Shown: positions 9,330-21,186, numbered from the stretch's first letter. The stretch: 64,000 bases of DNA from Symsagittifera roscoffensis (GCF_963678635.1 NC_087062.1:39693330-39757329); one strand, 5' to 3'. Numbers and translations are program-made. The notes: a model not told the origin generated them from the sequence alone.

Positions 9330-11440
9330 TTTTAACGCAATCTCAAAATAGCAGTAACGTTGGAGGCGAGCAAAAAACAGATAGTCTTTCCCAGACAAAC
9401 CAAATTTGCGTATAAGAAAACAGACTGGGATTATGTGATTGAAGCAAATATTGATAAACCCTTCAATTCTTACAGTTATAGTTTTGTTAATCATCTAGTC
9501 AATCATAGATAAAATTGGATAAAAAATATCAAAACTAACGTTCCGAAGGTAACAAAACTTCGACCTTCCTTGCCACATTTGGCATCAAATACTACTTTTT
9601 TCCTAAATGAAAAAACTCGAAAGCGAAAAACGACAGTGGCTTCGGCCAAATGTATAAAGATCACTCAAAATCAAGTGCCTCAAAAAAAAACAAATAAACA
9701 ACTCGACGAAGATTTAAGTGGTTTTGAAGCAGATGTGCTCAAAAATTGACGTTTCAGTAGCATACAAAGGCATCTGGAATCAATAAAAAAACTCTCTCCA
9801 TCCCTCATACAGTTCAACAAGAAGGAAACAACTGGGAAACTGACCAAGAAAAGCCTGAATTTTTCAAAAGTTTTTTTTACAATGTTCTCAATATTAAAAA
9901 TCCTCATCCTATCAATTCACGGCAATATCTAGTCAACCGGATAACAATAACCAAAAAGAAAGTGAAAACAGTTCTCGGCAGTTTACAATTAAATAAAATG
10001 GGTTGCGTTGTAAACTTATTCTTAATTTTTGTTGCAAAACGCTTTGCAAGTCAATATTACTCTTTTTTAGAATAATCGTAAACAATGACAGTACCCCAAT
10101 TTTTGAAAATCAAGTCAGGTCTCTCCGATTTTCGAAAAAGTTAGTAAAGCTGATGTTGGTTGCTATCGACCAATCAGTGTTTTGTGCTGTTTATCAAAAG
10201 TCCTCGAAAAAACATTCTTTTATAAATTTTATGAAACTTGTCGACATTATGTACGCTAAAATCAGTTTGGTTTTCGAAAGCAACGATCAGCAGTCATCCA
10301 ACATTTGCTTTTTCTTTACTCATTATACAAAACACGATGACAAGAAATTTCAAAATTTTACTAAACTCTACCTAAATTTTGAAAATCATTTGACAAAGTT
10401 GCCCACGACCTTTTAATTCAAAAATTAATTGATTTTAAAAATGGGCGAAAGTTACTCTTTGTGGTCATTTCATATCTTGAAAATTGAAAACAGTTTATGA
10501 AAATAAACAACGAAATTGGATTATAGAGATGTCACGAGTGGTGTGCCACAAGGGTGAAAACTCGGCCAATTAAAAAAAAAATTATCAACAATCTGCCAGA
10601 CGCCAGCCCAGATCCGGAAAGTTTCGGCTTTGCAGATGACTTTAAACTTATAGCACTCAACAGCGAATACCTGAATCAACGTGCTGAACAACTTAATAAC
10701 TGGTGCAGCAAAAAATTTATGGAAAACACGCAAGCAGATGTAAGCTCCTGATTATTAAACTCCTGACAACAACCCTAAATAATGTCGAGTTGGAGGCCAC
10801 CAACGTTCACCAAGACGCAGAATTAATGTTAATTCATAGCCTTAACTGGAATTATAACTGCAACAGACGTGTTCAAAAAGCAACCCGAGCTTTCTTTCAG
10901 CTGAAACAAAATATTTCAGGGACTGTTCGTAGATGAATAAACTACATTCATCCACTGGTTGCATTCATCACATATTGTTCACAAGCTTCGCTATCAAACA
11001 AAACAAAATAAAATGTATTTTGAAAAAGTACAATTAATGGACACAAAGTGGATCCTCTCCTCTATAAAAGATTACAAAGAACGACTAACTAAACTAAAAT
11101 TATTACCTTTGAGTCTGCGTTTTGAAATGCAAGACTTGCACTTCTATCTATCAATATAAATTTCCAAATTTGACATTTCTGTTTACTTTGAAAAACGTCA
11201 TGACTACAAAGCTAGACAGTTCTGTAGGGGAGAACACCGAGTTAAGCAAAATAGGCTATGTAAATCAAAAGTCTCGAGAATTACGGAAACGAATTGAAAA
11301 AAAAAGAACATCAGCGAACTCTAATGGAAATGTTTTGTCATTACTTTCATGTATGGTAATGAGTGCACTTGGGGAATCATCTGCCAAGGTTCTCACTGTA
11401 ATAACTGCAAAAAACTTGACTAAAATTTTATTTTAAATGC
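9330..11440 (+). pseudogene. Decayed LINE ORF2: linker, reverse transcriptase and C-terminus
   Basis: Plus-strand frames, broken many times, follow LINE order: an EN-RT linker (AYKKTDWDYV), a block resembling NYRPIS, QFGFRKQRSAVIQ near 10270, KSFDKVAHDLL (motif A) near 10390, DVTSGVPQG (motif B) near 10530, FADD near 10630 (motif C retained), a thumb block (RVQKATRAFFQLKQ) and LLPLSLRFEMQDLHF near 11105. It continues the element whose endonuclease lies at 7.1-7.7 kb. Many frameshifts mark it as old. Confidence 0.75.
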
Positions 11441-11514
11441 GACAACTAAATTGATGTGTAACAACAATAACGGGTCTTACGACCCATGAGGACCAAGACT
11501 CAGAAGCCTCAACT

Positions 11515-11532
11515 TCTACTACTACTACTACT
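11515..11532 (+). repeat. (CTA)n tract, probable 3' tail of the old LINE
   Basis: About six CTA units follow the old LINE C-terminus and a short 3' UTR. Simple-repeat tails are usual at CR1-type 3' ends. Confidence 0.4.
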
Positions 11533-11539
11533 TAGCTCT

Positions 11540-12689
11540 CGTTATTTACTTCTTAATTTTACAGGCAATTAAAGACGTAAAATTAGGAATGTTTTGGCAC
11601 ACTTTTGCGACATCAGGCATAAAAGTATTGAAATTTTTAAAAATAATTATCGATCATAAAAATATCCTGACACAATGGCTATACAAACTTATAAAAATTC
11701 AACCAAACAAAAGTTTGCAAATTTCAAAGACATTCTAAAGTTTTTAAGTTTTAAAAAATTTAAATTTAAGTTTCATTTTTCGATTTGTCTCATTTTCCAA
11801 TTCCGAGACACAACAATACTTTATTTCAAAATTTACTTATATATTTTTGTTTTGGCCCAAAATTCGATTTCAGAGCTATAATTTTCTAAATGTACTTCAT
11901 TGAAAATATACTATGTAATCAAATTACGATGAGTTTTATGGTTTAAAGGAAACTCTACAACCAAATTACCCCAGAAAAAAAAACACGTCCCCTTTTGTAT
12001 GTCTCTAAATACCTGAAACACGAGAACGCCGTTAATAACAGGGTTGGATACTCAAATGAATACCATTATTTTTATTGGACAGTGGACTTTTTATCCATTT
12101 TAGATGGATCAGCCTAAAACGCGCCTTTTCTCAACATAACTCTAAATTTAAATTCAGTACTCAAATACTGACGGTTCGGGAATCGGTTTGAAAACGTAAA
12201 TAAGATAATTTCAAAAGGATTATGAACTGATTAGTTTTAACTCGAGCAGTTTTTCCGTTTGGAGGATGAGGTCGCTTCACTGGTGGACCTGCCCAATCAA
12301 GATGTTCCTTGCTCCAGTAAAAGCACTCGCGTATCCACTCTCGATGCTCTCTATCAGAAACGAGACAGCTCTACTCGACCAGATTATTAAAATTTCAAAT
12401 TGCGAACGTTTTTTTTAGCAATTATGAAGAGGTTTTCCTGATTTTCTGACTTTTTCTTTTTAGTTGCTGCAATAAACTCGAACATGAAATGGCCAATTCG
12501 AATTTTTCAAAAATACCATCTACCCCAAAAGCAAGATAAAATTTCAGAATATGATCGACTGGCACATAATCACCGGACTCAAGATCGATGTCCCCATCGC
12601 GCGTTGTCGTCATGTCGGTGAGCATCCAGATTGTTGAGTGCGTCTCAAGATACAGTGACCAGTGGTCATTTACAGAAGTTTGCAATTGA
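11540..12689. other. No recognised gene
   Basis: AT-rich with short frames. A minus-strand frame at 12422-12685 has no recognisable motif and may be a tail of the LINE scrap immediately to its right. Confidence 0.45.
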
Positions 12690-13110
12690 TAGAACTTTAA
12701 CTACATCCCCAAATTTCACAGCCATATAAAATTGTCCTTCTATAGGTTAAGAGCAACATATTTGGCATCCGAATGCTTTTTGGATCTTAGCTTTAGAAGC
12801 CATTTAAAAATTTTTTTCATCAACCTGGTCAGAAAATTGTCAAGCAAAATTTTGATATATAAATGGATATAATATCCTAGATAACAAAAGTTCATAGGTA
12901 AAAATGTCACTTTTGTTCCCTCAGATTTCATCTGAGTTCACACTCAAGCCCAAGTCTTTTACCTGTAACCGAGCCTCATGAATTACCCCAAAGATCTGAT
13001 TCAACTGATTGCCTTTGCCTTCGAGGTGCTGGGCCCAGATGTACTCGACATCATGATCTGCCTCGACAACTCCTCTCCACCATAGGACCTGATCACAATT
13101 TTTCCCACGC
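12690..13110 (-). pseudogene. LINE reverse transcriptase C-terminal scrap
   Basis: Minus-strand frames read QLNQIFGVIHEARLQV and GLSVNSDEMKSEGTK, then FCYLGYYI. This is the usual order of the GLxxN-x-x-K block and the F-x-YLG block after the RT palm in Jockey/I/L1-type LINEs. Frameshifts break the chain. Only this portion is recognisable. It lies just downstream (in minus-strand sense) of element A, with no evident connection to it. Confidence 0.4.
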
Positions 13111-13145
13111 CTTCAGCTGGTCTTAAGCCCGTATCCACTAGCTCT

Positions 13146-13148
<3 letters not shown>

Positions 13149-13179
<31 letters not shown>
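13149..13179. repeat. (CT)n microsatellite
   Basis: About 15 CT dinucleotides in a row near the 3' limit of element A. Confidence 0.9.
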
Positions 13180-13182
<3 letters not shown>

Positions 13183-13317
13183 CCTACAGCCTCTTGAGAA
13201 CGATTCGGCAGCTTCTTCGCCTTGGACTCTCAATTCAAGCAAAAAAAATATGTAGGCTCAAGCTCAATTTTTTTGCTAGATCCTCCTCTAGTACAGACTG
13301 ACTCCCTCGCCTTCGTG

Positions 13318-14143
13318 TTATCTCTCGATACTTTGCCAGCCCGCTTCCATCCAGTGGTTACTCCATTGCAATTGGTAAGCAGCGGTCTCCTTAAAACTTC
13401 CTGTCCAATCTTCGCCAGGAATTGACAATAATCTTGTTGATGCTTCTCCATGTGAGTTTTTGTCAAGACGTACAAACAAGAGGTTAGCGTAGCACCGAAC
13501 CACGAAAAAAATTGTATTCGACTCCAGACGCGACTCACCCCCATTGGATGGCGAAAACAACTCAGTTCTCCTGCTATAATCAATCGTACTATTTGCTTCC
13601 ACTGTAGGTGCTTTTGACTCCCGATATTTTATCACATTTTCCTCGATCCAACGCGGTGCTAGCATCGAGTTCAGTACAAACATGGTTACTTTCTGTTGTT
13701 GGTCTGGTAACCCGATCGCACAAATTTCTTCCGAGTCACATATCAGACAGAGATTGCTCTTCTCAGGGTGCCGTATACACTGTGCCACGCAATGACATGG
13801 GTAGTCTCCATGCGTCAAGTTGATACTTCTGATTTTGCGTTCTCAAGATGTCTCGACAAAGGTTCAAACTCCGTCATCTTCGTAAGGATCGAACCAATTT
13901 TATCCACGGCAGGGGCGTCTGTTGGTACGTCGCCACTCGTAATCTGCTCCATAGATTGACAAAGTCACTAGAATTCTCCCTCTCAAGACTCAAAAGTTCC
14001 TCTCCCCAAATATCACTCATGTCATCCACTCTGAGTCTAGGATCTGCGACCCGCATCGTCCTAATCAATCGGTGCGAGTGGTCTGACACTTCCACCAACG
14101 ACATGTGCAATAGATAGTGGCTCCCACAAAAATTCGCCATCAC
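13318..14143 (-). pseudogene. Element A, C-terminal block with PCHC motif
   Basis: Two overlapping frames (14143-13874 and 13818-13318) together match the last block of element B. The best-conserved part reads HGDYPCHC, then HPEKSNLCLI and IGLPDQ here. In element B the same part reads HDEFPCHC, YPERSNLLLI and MGLPD. The Cys-His-Cys cluster is shared by both copies, so a metal site is conceivable but unproven. Downstream similarity fades after about 60 residues. At least one frameshift separates the two frames. Function unknown. Confidence 0.5.
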
Positions 14144-14220
14144 TGATTCCCCCAGGGTTCATCGGCAGACTATAGGTCTCGCTCACAGGGAATCCCATTT
14201 CCGCGTCTAAACCTCACCTT

Positions 14221-14870
14221 TCATACTTTGATGTGTTTCTGAATCATCTGCAGCATACCTGGCCAGAGTTTCACGCTCAATGTTGTAACCAAAAGATGTT
14301 CACACTGTAGCATCTCTAGCGACTCCAGACTACACATTCTCGAGAAGAATCCTAGTGCCGATGACAAACTCACTGTTGCTCTCGCAGATTTGCACCTCGC
14401 TTTTTTCTTTCTCTGCGACATCATTAAACCCGGTGGCCATGTCCCTCCTCTGGAAGGACTGAGTCCTCATGCACGATCTTCCATCACATGACTGTCCCTT
14501 TCCTCCAGTGGCTAGATCAAGACAAGTTCCTGGCTCCAACTTCTTTGGCAGTTTGTTGCTGGATTCTTCCACTTTGGATTTAGACACTTCATGATGAGGC
14601 AGTATCAACTTGTGTATCATATGCAGGTTGTGTAGATCCTCATTTTTCCCCGGTAAGAGCCTTATCCGCTCCGTGGTCTCCTCGTTCACGCTCGCTTGAG
14701 GATGTGGGCCCCAGAGTAGTGAACAAGACGTTCTTTTCGCCACCGAGTCTCAATCGTACTCTGTTTTCCGAGCGTGGCACGCAGATAATCCCGTGTTCAT
14801 TTTCAGAAACTGAGAGAGTCGGCCGCGTCTTTCTCTCCAGTGTGTCAATTTCAATCATCTTATCTTCCAA
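14221..14870 (-). pseudogene. Element A, block matching the triplicated unit of element B
   Basis: Three short frames (14870-14640, 14743-14330, 14424-14221) line up in order with the long ORF of element B: VPRSENRVRLRLG with VPKSDKRVEFGLG, EPGTCLDL with KPGSCLAEV, SCDGRSC with VCGGLDC, and LGFFSRMCSLESLEML with LGFYSMFGSLESLLNL. Spacing between these blocks is nearly the same in both copies, so the frame breaks here are small indels. A C-x3-C pair (CDGRSC / CGGLDC) is conserved. Function unknown. Confidence 0.5.
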
Positions 14871-15136
14871 AACTTCAGCAACTCTGTGAATTCAAAATTC
14901 ATGTACGCCGCACCTGCTTTTGTACTCAAGAAAAGGTTAAAAGATATCACGATGACTCCAGAGATAAATTGGTTTTCTCGTCGTTTTGAGGATTTCGACT
15001 ATTCTTCATCCTCTGTCATAGCCAGATGCACGTCAAGACCACTGTAGAACTTCTTGTTGGAGAATTTCCTGATCTCATCAATCTCATCAATCGATCTCAC
15101 CAATCTGATCTCATCAAAGAAGTCAAGCCCACTGTA

Positions 15137-15667
15137 TTACTTCTTGTTGGAGAATCTCCTGATCTCATCAATCGCTTGGTTCTCGAGAGTTTGTCTGGAA
15201 TCATCGTCCTTCTCAATCCATGCGTTCTGGTAAACATTCAGGATCACGCTCAAGATTTTGGTTTTCAATGCCCTGTTTTTCGTTGCCCTCTGGTATCGAG
15301 CTTGGATCACTGCATCAAATATCACCGACATCATATATATCAAGAAACACGTATCATCTTTCCTCGTCGCTGGGCTCAGTCCAGAATTGTCTCTAAAAAC
15401 ATACTGCGTAACCGTTCGGTAAACATGCAGGCCTTTATCGCCGAAAATCAGCTTATTGCACGAAGTTATTTCTTTGTGTGAAAATCCCGCCAGGCACAAC
15501 ACGAATAGCAAATGACCCTCGGTGCTGATGAAAATGTTCGCCAACAGTAACTTGGCTGACGAAGGTGCCCTCATCTCATTCTCGAAGTACTCTAGCAGTA
15601 ATTCTTCCCTGGTTTGTCCCAACTGGCTACTCAGTTCTAACTTGTTCACTTCTGCCTTTTGCTGCAT
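15137..15667 (-). pseudogene. Element A, helical block (YFENEMR)
   Basis: A 176-residue frame whose N-terminal half matches element B: LLLEYFENEMRAP here, VVLKYFEEEMRTT there, followed by a hydrophobic helical stretch. The C-terminal end (AIDEIRRFSNKK) matches the KIDEIRRFSNKELRL segment of element B almost exactly. The part between has diverged or been rearranged. Predicted soluble and mainly helical. No catalytic motif seen. Confidence 0.5.
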
Positions 15668-16295
15668 GGCTCATCTCCGGCAACTTCAGGACACTCCCCT
15701 GTCTATTTTCTTCGAACAATTCTTTATTTCCTTAGTTGTGTCCAGGGCTATCCAGCATGAACGAACCGTATTCCTTGTGAGACTTTTTTTTCCAGCGGAT
15801 CACTCGTGATTTGTATCTCGACGCTCTGGTGTTGACTCGAGACCCATCGTGTGAGGACATCCGCTTACCATGTCTGCCACTTATAGATCCTTTCTTTATT
15901 TTCACTCATTGGGGCTTGAAATTGTTTTCCGTCACTTCCTTTAGTTTCCTAAAGGTCGATCTGTCTCTGTAGGCCGCTGTCTTCCACCTCGCTCACACTA
16001 TCGGAGATATCTTCTTCAGCTTCCCTCCGCTACTGCTTGCGCTGAGGGACTGGATTCCTCCGTTTTCCGTTTCCTTTTTCTTGATTTCGACTCCTCGATT
16101 GGGGGCCTGGCAACAACCATCATCGAGGTTGCCTCCTTTTCTTGATCTTCCCCCGCTGACTCTTGCACCCCTTGTTCTCTTGTCTCTAGTGCATTTTCAC
16201 CCTTTTAGCTTTAGGTATAAAACTTTTTTAGGCTTTAAGATTAGGTTTATCCTTATTACTCGTTTTGGTTTTTACTTTCTTTACTTTCACTTTTT

Positions 16296-16966
16296 TTAGA
16301 GTAGGGCCGTCTGTACAGGATCTAGGTACAGTCTTCGGCCTGGTTTTCCCAATGAAATCATCTTGCTGAGCTGCTCATCGCTTGCCTCCCTGTCTAATCC
16401 AGTTCCCATCAGGATGGGTTCTCCGAACTCCACCACTATGTCCCACATTTCCTCCTTGAACTCCTCGACATCTATCTTCCTGTTCACTTTACGATTGAAC
16501 TCTAGCAAGAAATTTTCCCATACCTCCTGATCCGCAGTACCCAGGAACGCCCTCTTTTTTCCCTCGAGAGCACCATGCCCGTCGCTGCTGGCTGACTCCC
16601 AAGTTGCAACTCTAGATTGTTTCGAGGAGACCCCAGAGCTGGCATCGCCGTGTTTGCCCATTCATCTTCATTCAGGTCCTGCAAGAAATTTTGTGTTGTG
16701 CCAGGTCTGTACCTCTCGTCGGCTGTCGTTCCAGCCGGGGTCACTCCAATGTCCATTTCTTTATCGGCTTCACTTAGTGCTTCTTCCATTCTTTCCCTCT
16801 CTGCCTTTTCCAAGCGCTCTCGCTTCAGGGTAACCTCAAACTTATTTTCCACCGGGATATTGTTCTTGTCTCCAGGAATGTCGATTGACAGAGGCGAGGG
16901 TGTAGTCGGGTTCAGCCTCCTATCTATATTCCCTGAGAGGTATCTATAAGGCGCCAGCTGCGTCAA
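16296..16966 (-). pseudogene. Element A, charged linker and FLGT block
   Basis: Two overlapping frames. The first (16966-16502) is rich in Glu/Lys/Arg (RERLEKAERERMEEAL), probably a helical or coiled linker, and ends in an acidic patch (NFLQDLNEDEW). The second (16661-16296) reads RAFLGTADQEVWENF and IDVEEFKEEMWDIVVEF. This corresponds to VPFLGTLPE and LDRVAFMEEVWTVVQSY in element B near 56.7-57.0 kb. Function unknown. Confidence 0.45.
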
Positions 16967-17159
16967 GCTGTTGTCCCTCGTGCTGCAGCTCCACCTCTTC
17001 CAACCCGTACGGCGTCAGATATTTCAGCTATCAGGCCTAAGTGCACTTCCTCCACTATGATCCGGTCATCGTTAAACGCTGGATCCGTGTTCTCGAATCC
17101 AGCCTTCTTAAGCACACGCCAGTGTTCGAGCCTATCACATCTTGTTGACATTGACCCCC

Positions 17160-18172
17160 TCATGACTCTCGCTGCGTCATTCTACGACTTGCTCTTGATC
17201 TGGCTGGATTAAAGTACGTTGCCGCTGAGTATCCAATGAAAACGGGATCCCAGCCATGCGTGAACACTCTCTGTTGTCGCTCTACTATCCTCTTAGCCTG
17301 CATGGACGGTACCAACAAGGGACTGGTCGTTCCCAGAGTCATTCTTCTCATGATGGGGAACTCTGGAAGGGCGGTGGGTCGCACATCTCGCTCAAGAATT
17401 ACACCCAGTTCGCTCCTTATCAACTCGAAAGACCGACCAAGCAGGGATTCTGAAGAACTTTCCAGCCTGCTTCTGAAGAGAACTAATTTTCCAGAACTTT
17501 AAGTGAACCTCGATCGAGCCCTCTCGTTTCCTCTGAAGTTCAATACAATCAATTCGAGATCCTTAATTTTTCAAACAGCACCGTCTTTCTCATTTTTGTT
17601 CTCAAGTGCTCTTGTTTGCATCCAATCAGTGCCGTCGCATCTACGATGCTGATCAAGCTGACATGTATCACGAAGTGTCGATGCGCCGCAATCAAGGGGT
17701 ACAGGAAGGCATAGGTCACTGCCAATCCGTAGACGCAAGTCACTACTTCCACCAGCCCTCTTATCACTCCGAGGAGACCCGATCGCATGGCCAAGCATAG
17801 ATCTGCCAAACGCGGCATACCCTCGTTCCCTTCCACAATATGCTCTCTAGTCTTTGGCTACATTTCCGCTCCCATCAAACGCCTACTCTGCATGAAGAGA
17901 TGCTCCACCAGGAGTGCTTTTAGTCCCACAGCAAACTTGTACGAGTAGGTTTTGATGCTGGGGTGAACTTGCGCCATGGCCATCGGGTCCACATACTTCA
18001 TTAGACGATGGAATACTGCCAGATTACCATGCATTAGGAAGCTCAAGGTCAAATACTCATCAATCCGTAAGATCGAAACAACTCTACTGAACAAGAAAGA
18101 TGGCCCCATGTTGAACAGACTTCCAGGAATCACCAAGTAGAACGCTAGTAAAAAATTAATTGAGATACTCAA
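17160..18172 (-). pseudogene. Element A, broken homologue of the 483-residue ORF of element B
   Basis: Frames 18172-17858, 17836-17549 and 17423-17160 match successive parts of element B's intact ORF (57218-58669). Matches include FLMHGNLAVFHRLMK with IAITHGNLGGLMK, DLCLAMRSGLLGVIRG with DLSLAMRTDPLALIRG, FPIMRRMTLGTTS with IPLIRRMLLGAVS, and DPVFIGYSAATY with DPYFVGRNAAVL. At least two frameshifts and some internal loss break it. No known fold was recognised. It contains hydrophobic stretches that could be buried helices rather than membrane segments. Confidence 0.55.
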
Positions 18173-18311
18173 GATATACTGGATGAAAACGTCGAAAAGA
18201 ACAACCTGCCGAGAGCAACCTATCCATTGATTTCCTTTCCCAACAAGGACTCAAGAACCTCATGATTTCATTTACCTTCTTCATCCTCAATTCACCTGTG
18301 GCGTGATACCT

Positions 18312-18500
18312 TCAGAAGTGGGACCAGGTTGTGTCATTCGCCAATGAGACAAATGTCCCTACCGTCAACTCCCTGCTCTCCGCTTGCTCATGCTGGTTCT
18401 GCATGAACTCCTGCATTTGCATTATCGAGGGTGGAGCAGTTTTTTTTGTCTGGTCACCCACGCTCTCGAGTCTCGGCGTCAGGAGTGGCCACCTCTTCAC
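18312..18500 (-). pseudogene. Element A, small frame between helical and 480-residue blocks
   Basis: A 62-residue open frame on the element A strand lying where element B has the segment around RVAALGADAFEQS. Here the match is weak (Gln/Glu-rich, with VGTFVSLAND), so I only note it as a probable diverged part of the same unit. Confidence 0.3.
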
Positions 18501-18528
18501 TCTTGTGTGAGTCGATACCCCGTAGAAT

Positions 18529-18789
18529 TTAGTTGTTTCGTCGCGCCGACCACGTTCCTTCGGTCATGTTCCGGCCCGCTGAACCTCTCGTAGAGCCCAC
18601 GATTGTGAACTCCTTGGTACTGAACCACATACTCGTAGTCACATGGTTGACCACGCGGTGGTCGTCGTTGATTTCCGGTTTAAATTTCAACTGCATCGCC
18701 AGATTCGAGATCTCCAGACACAAAACTTCATCAAGTACTATCAAGATGTCAGCAAGCTTGCAGAAGCCTGGGTTACATAAGCCCAACAT
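18529..18789 (-). pseudogene. Element A, block with KPEINDDHRV
   Basis: Matches the first surviving residues of element B: LCLEISNLAMQLKFKPEINDDHRV region here, LELSNFSRQLKLKPGIDDDHRV region there, then MWFSTKEFT with LWFPAMEVT. The match begins at about 18725, where element B is cut off at 59.17 kb. Element A therefore shows what should lie upstream in B. The frame overlaps the next upstream one, implying a frameshift. Confidence 0.5.
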
Positions 18790-18883
18790 GCTGCTAATTC
18801 CGATCTCAAGAGGCTCAAGTTATTTGGTTCCAATTCACGGTTAGGAGCAGCCATCAGCATTCGCAGTCCGCTGCTCCTAGACA

Positions 18884-19390
18884 TCAGGACCAGCATCGCA
18901 TAAACAAACTGAAGGGCCGGCAGCATGCTCGCATACCCACGTGACGATGTGAACAATTTTTTATCTTCCATCTCAGCCTAACTGCCACCACTTTTTCTAG
19001 TTCCACCATCGCGGAGAGCAATGCCTGGACAGCTTCCCGTAACGTCTGCGACGTGGGTTCTTCTTTCCTCATGGAAATTAGTAGTCCCGCCGCGTGCAGA
19101 TGGTCATTCATTCCTACGAACAATAGCAGTTCAGGTTTGCATGACGTCTCCGTTTTTTTTACTACACCAGAGTTAAGAATTGGTTTATTTATGTCCCTGG
19201 CAACATGTACCCAAGAGTTTCCGGTCAGAAAAAAATTATCCGAGGTTCCAGTGAGATCCGAACCCGCGACGATTTTTACTCTCGCGGTTCGGGGATCCGA
19301 TCCATCGTAGGCGGCCAGTTCTTTAGCCAATATGGATGTCCCATTTCTCTCTCCATATTTCGCATCTCTCGATAGTTCTGGGACCGTCAA
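18884..19390 (-). pseudogene. Element A, possible second SGNH-like domain
   Basis: A 168-residue frame containing VKIVAGSDLTG, LTGNSWVHVARD and then PELLLFVGMNDHLHAAGL. The GMND (residues 93-96) after a hydrophobic strand resembles block III (GxND) of SGNH/GDSL hydrolases. The serine block is not canonical (GSD rather than GDS), so this may be a degenerate partner of the domain encoded at 19875-20225. A helical segment follows (REAVQALLSAMVELEKV). Known in the family: block III Asn forms the oxyanion hole. Inferred: a tandem or pseudo-dimer SGNH arrangement. Confidence 0.4.
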
Positions 19391-19874
19391 GAAAGTGCCC
19401 CATAATCAAGAAGTATCCCCATAACCTTGGGACCTAGAACCTTGTCCACCACTCGCAATTGCGCAGTTACCGCTTCCCTTATTCTGGCCAGTTTTGGCGA
19501 TGCTTCGGTGGTTCTGCAATTACATCCGGGCTCCCAGTTCCTTCAGGGGTCAACCACGGTCCTCCTCGGAATATCTGTTAAATCCGCCTTTTCCAAGGTC
19601 CTCTTTCGAGAAAAGTGCGACTCGTGCACCTTATTAACTCTTGTCTGTATGCCAACTCCTATAAATCCAGCTTCCTTATTTTTTCCAGATATTTGGCCAT
19701 GCTTGAGCCCTCCAGCAGTTGTCCTGGGGTATTCTTTTCTGCTCCACCACCACGACAGAAGACGCCACTGAGCTCTGTGGTGTCGACTAGCTCCTCGTAT
19801 CATTCTCGTGGGACGTTGAGCCTTGATGCATTTTCCGCCGCTCGCTGAGATTTCCCTGTAATCTCTCTTCCCTC

Positions 19875-20225
19875 CTACCCTGACCTCGCTTTCATGTTTA
19901 GTTCAATGTCATCAAACTGCAAGTTGTACGGCATTGTACAAATCTTCAATATCTTGGGATCCAAACAGATCCCCACCTCTCGCAACAAGCAGCCTAATTT
20001 CTCGGGTAATTGAGTCATCTTCCTAGACTCGCCTCTAGAGACGTCATTCCTGCCCATCATTATAGTGAAAGTGTGTATCTTCCCTACCGCTAGCATTTCC
20101 AGTGAGGCCAACAATTGAGGCATTGTCGCACCTTTGAATCTCAAGATGCCAACTTGCCAGCGAGCCCTGACTCTTGTGAGAATCCTGACCAAGCTGTCCC
20201 CTGTGATCGGGTGAACTTGCGCCAT
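19875..20225 (-). pseudogene. Element A, SGNH/GDSL-hydrolase-like domain
   Basis: A 116-residue frame with three SGNH blocks in the right order and spacing: block I GDSL (residues 9-12, nucleophile S11), block II Gly in FKGATM (G32), and block III GRND (58-61) after the strand HTFTIMM. The block V Asp-x-x-His is not visible in the remaining frame. Downstream, in another frame, the chain seems to go on (REWYEELVDTTE near 19.8 kb). Such folds act as esterases or acetyl hydrolases and occur in ORF1 of some CR1 LINEs, but the rest of element A is not LINE-like. The left breakpoint of the 5.6-kb duplication cuts this domain at 20136. Confidence 0.55.
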
Positions 20226-20372
20226 CGGGTATTCTTTTTCGTCTGGTAACCCATCCAGGCCGCATCATGGAAGGCTGCTCTCTTTTCCCACTGAGCACCT
20301 GTCGAGTCCTCTTGTTGTGCCGGTGGTATCTCGCACTGATGCCTTTCTGGTAGTTGGAACTGATAGCACCCC

Positions 20373-21181
20373 CTAACGGGAGTTTATTCCAAGTAGCCAG
20401 TTCTCCTCCCGACGCGGGATTCTCGGGCGTCCTTGCCGGCAGTTTCTTCTGTAATTCTTTGAGACAGGATGTCCCCGCGCTGCCCTGGCCCCAGCTGTTG
20501 AAGTGGATGTCAGTCCTAGGAGTGTCACATCTACTGTGAGCAGCTTGGTCTGTCTCAAGTCTAGATCTCTCAAGGATGGTGTGGGCTCTGGAGGGGTCCG
20601 TGTCTCCAAATCTTCGCTCATTTGCTCCTGAGCCACTCTATCGATATTGAACCTGCCAGTCGCCCTGTGCAATTCGTCAACTTCCTTCTTCGACGCCTTG
20701 AACGCGTCACCAGAGTTTAATTCGGCGTCATCGCCTTCCTCTCCTTATTCTTGGTAGTTTCCTGCTGCAGCTACTGCATCTGCTCGAGTTCCGATTTTAA
20801 CTGATCTCTAGTTTATGTCTCCTCTAACAGCTTCCCGACCTGCTCCAGTTCAGCTCTCTGTTGGTACCTCTCTGGAATGACCTGATCCAGTTCGCTCTGA
20901 GCTCTTTCTAATCCACTTTTCAGCCTGGCGGTGTCCAGATACTCCTCCTCTGCCTGCTGTGACCTAGTCATTGACGCAAGCTTGTTGCACATAGGACCTT
21001 CCATCCCCGTAATTAGCAGAGTGGAAAGACGAAACTCGCCAGCACCATACCCAGTGGTGTTACTCAAGCCGGGATTTCTCGCTAAATCAAATTCTCTCAA
21101 GCCTCTCTTGGTGCTCCTTAACAGCCACCTGGTTTTCATCATGTTCGAGATTCCATGTGACGTGCATTCCACCATCAACAC
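20373..21181 (-). pseudogene. Element A, coiled-coil and Pro/Thr-rich linker
   Basis: Frame 21181-20813 ends in a clear coiled-coil (EEEYLDTARLKSGLERAQSE onward, Leu/Glu heptads), interrupted by a stop near 20815. Frame 20672-20373 reads an acidic, Pro/Thr-rich stretch (LETRTPPEPTPSLRDLDLRQ) and a basic Ser/Arg tail. Both lie upstream of the SGNH-like domain, where a Gag-like or tethering N-terminus would be expected if this is a mobile unit. The same sequence is repeated at 25978-26786 with only a few changes. Function unknown. Confidence 0.4.
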
Positions 21182-21186
21182 TGTCT

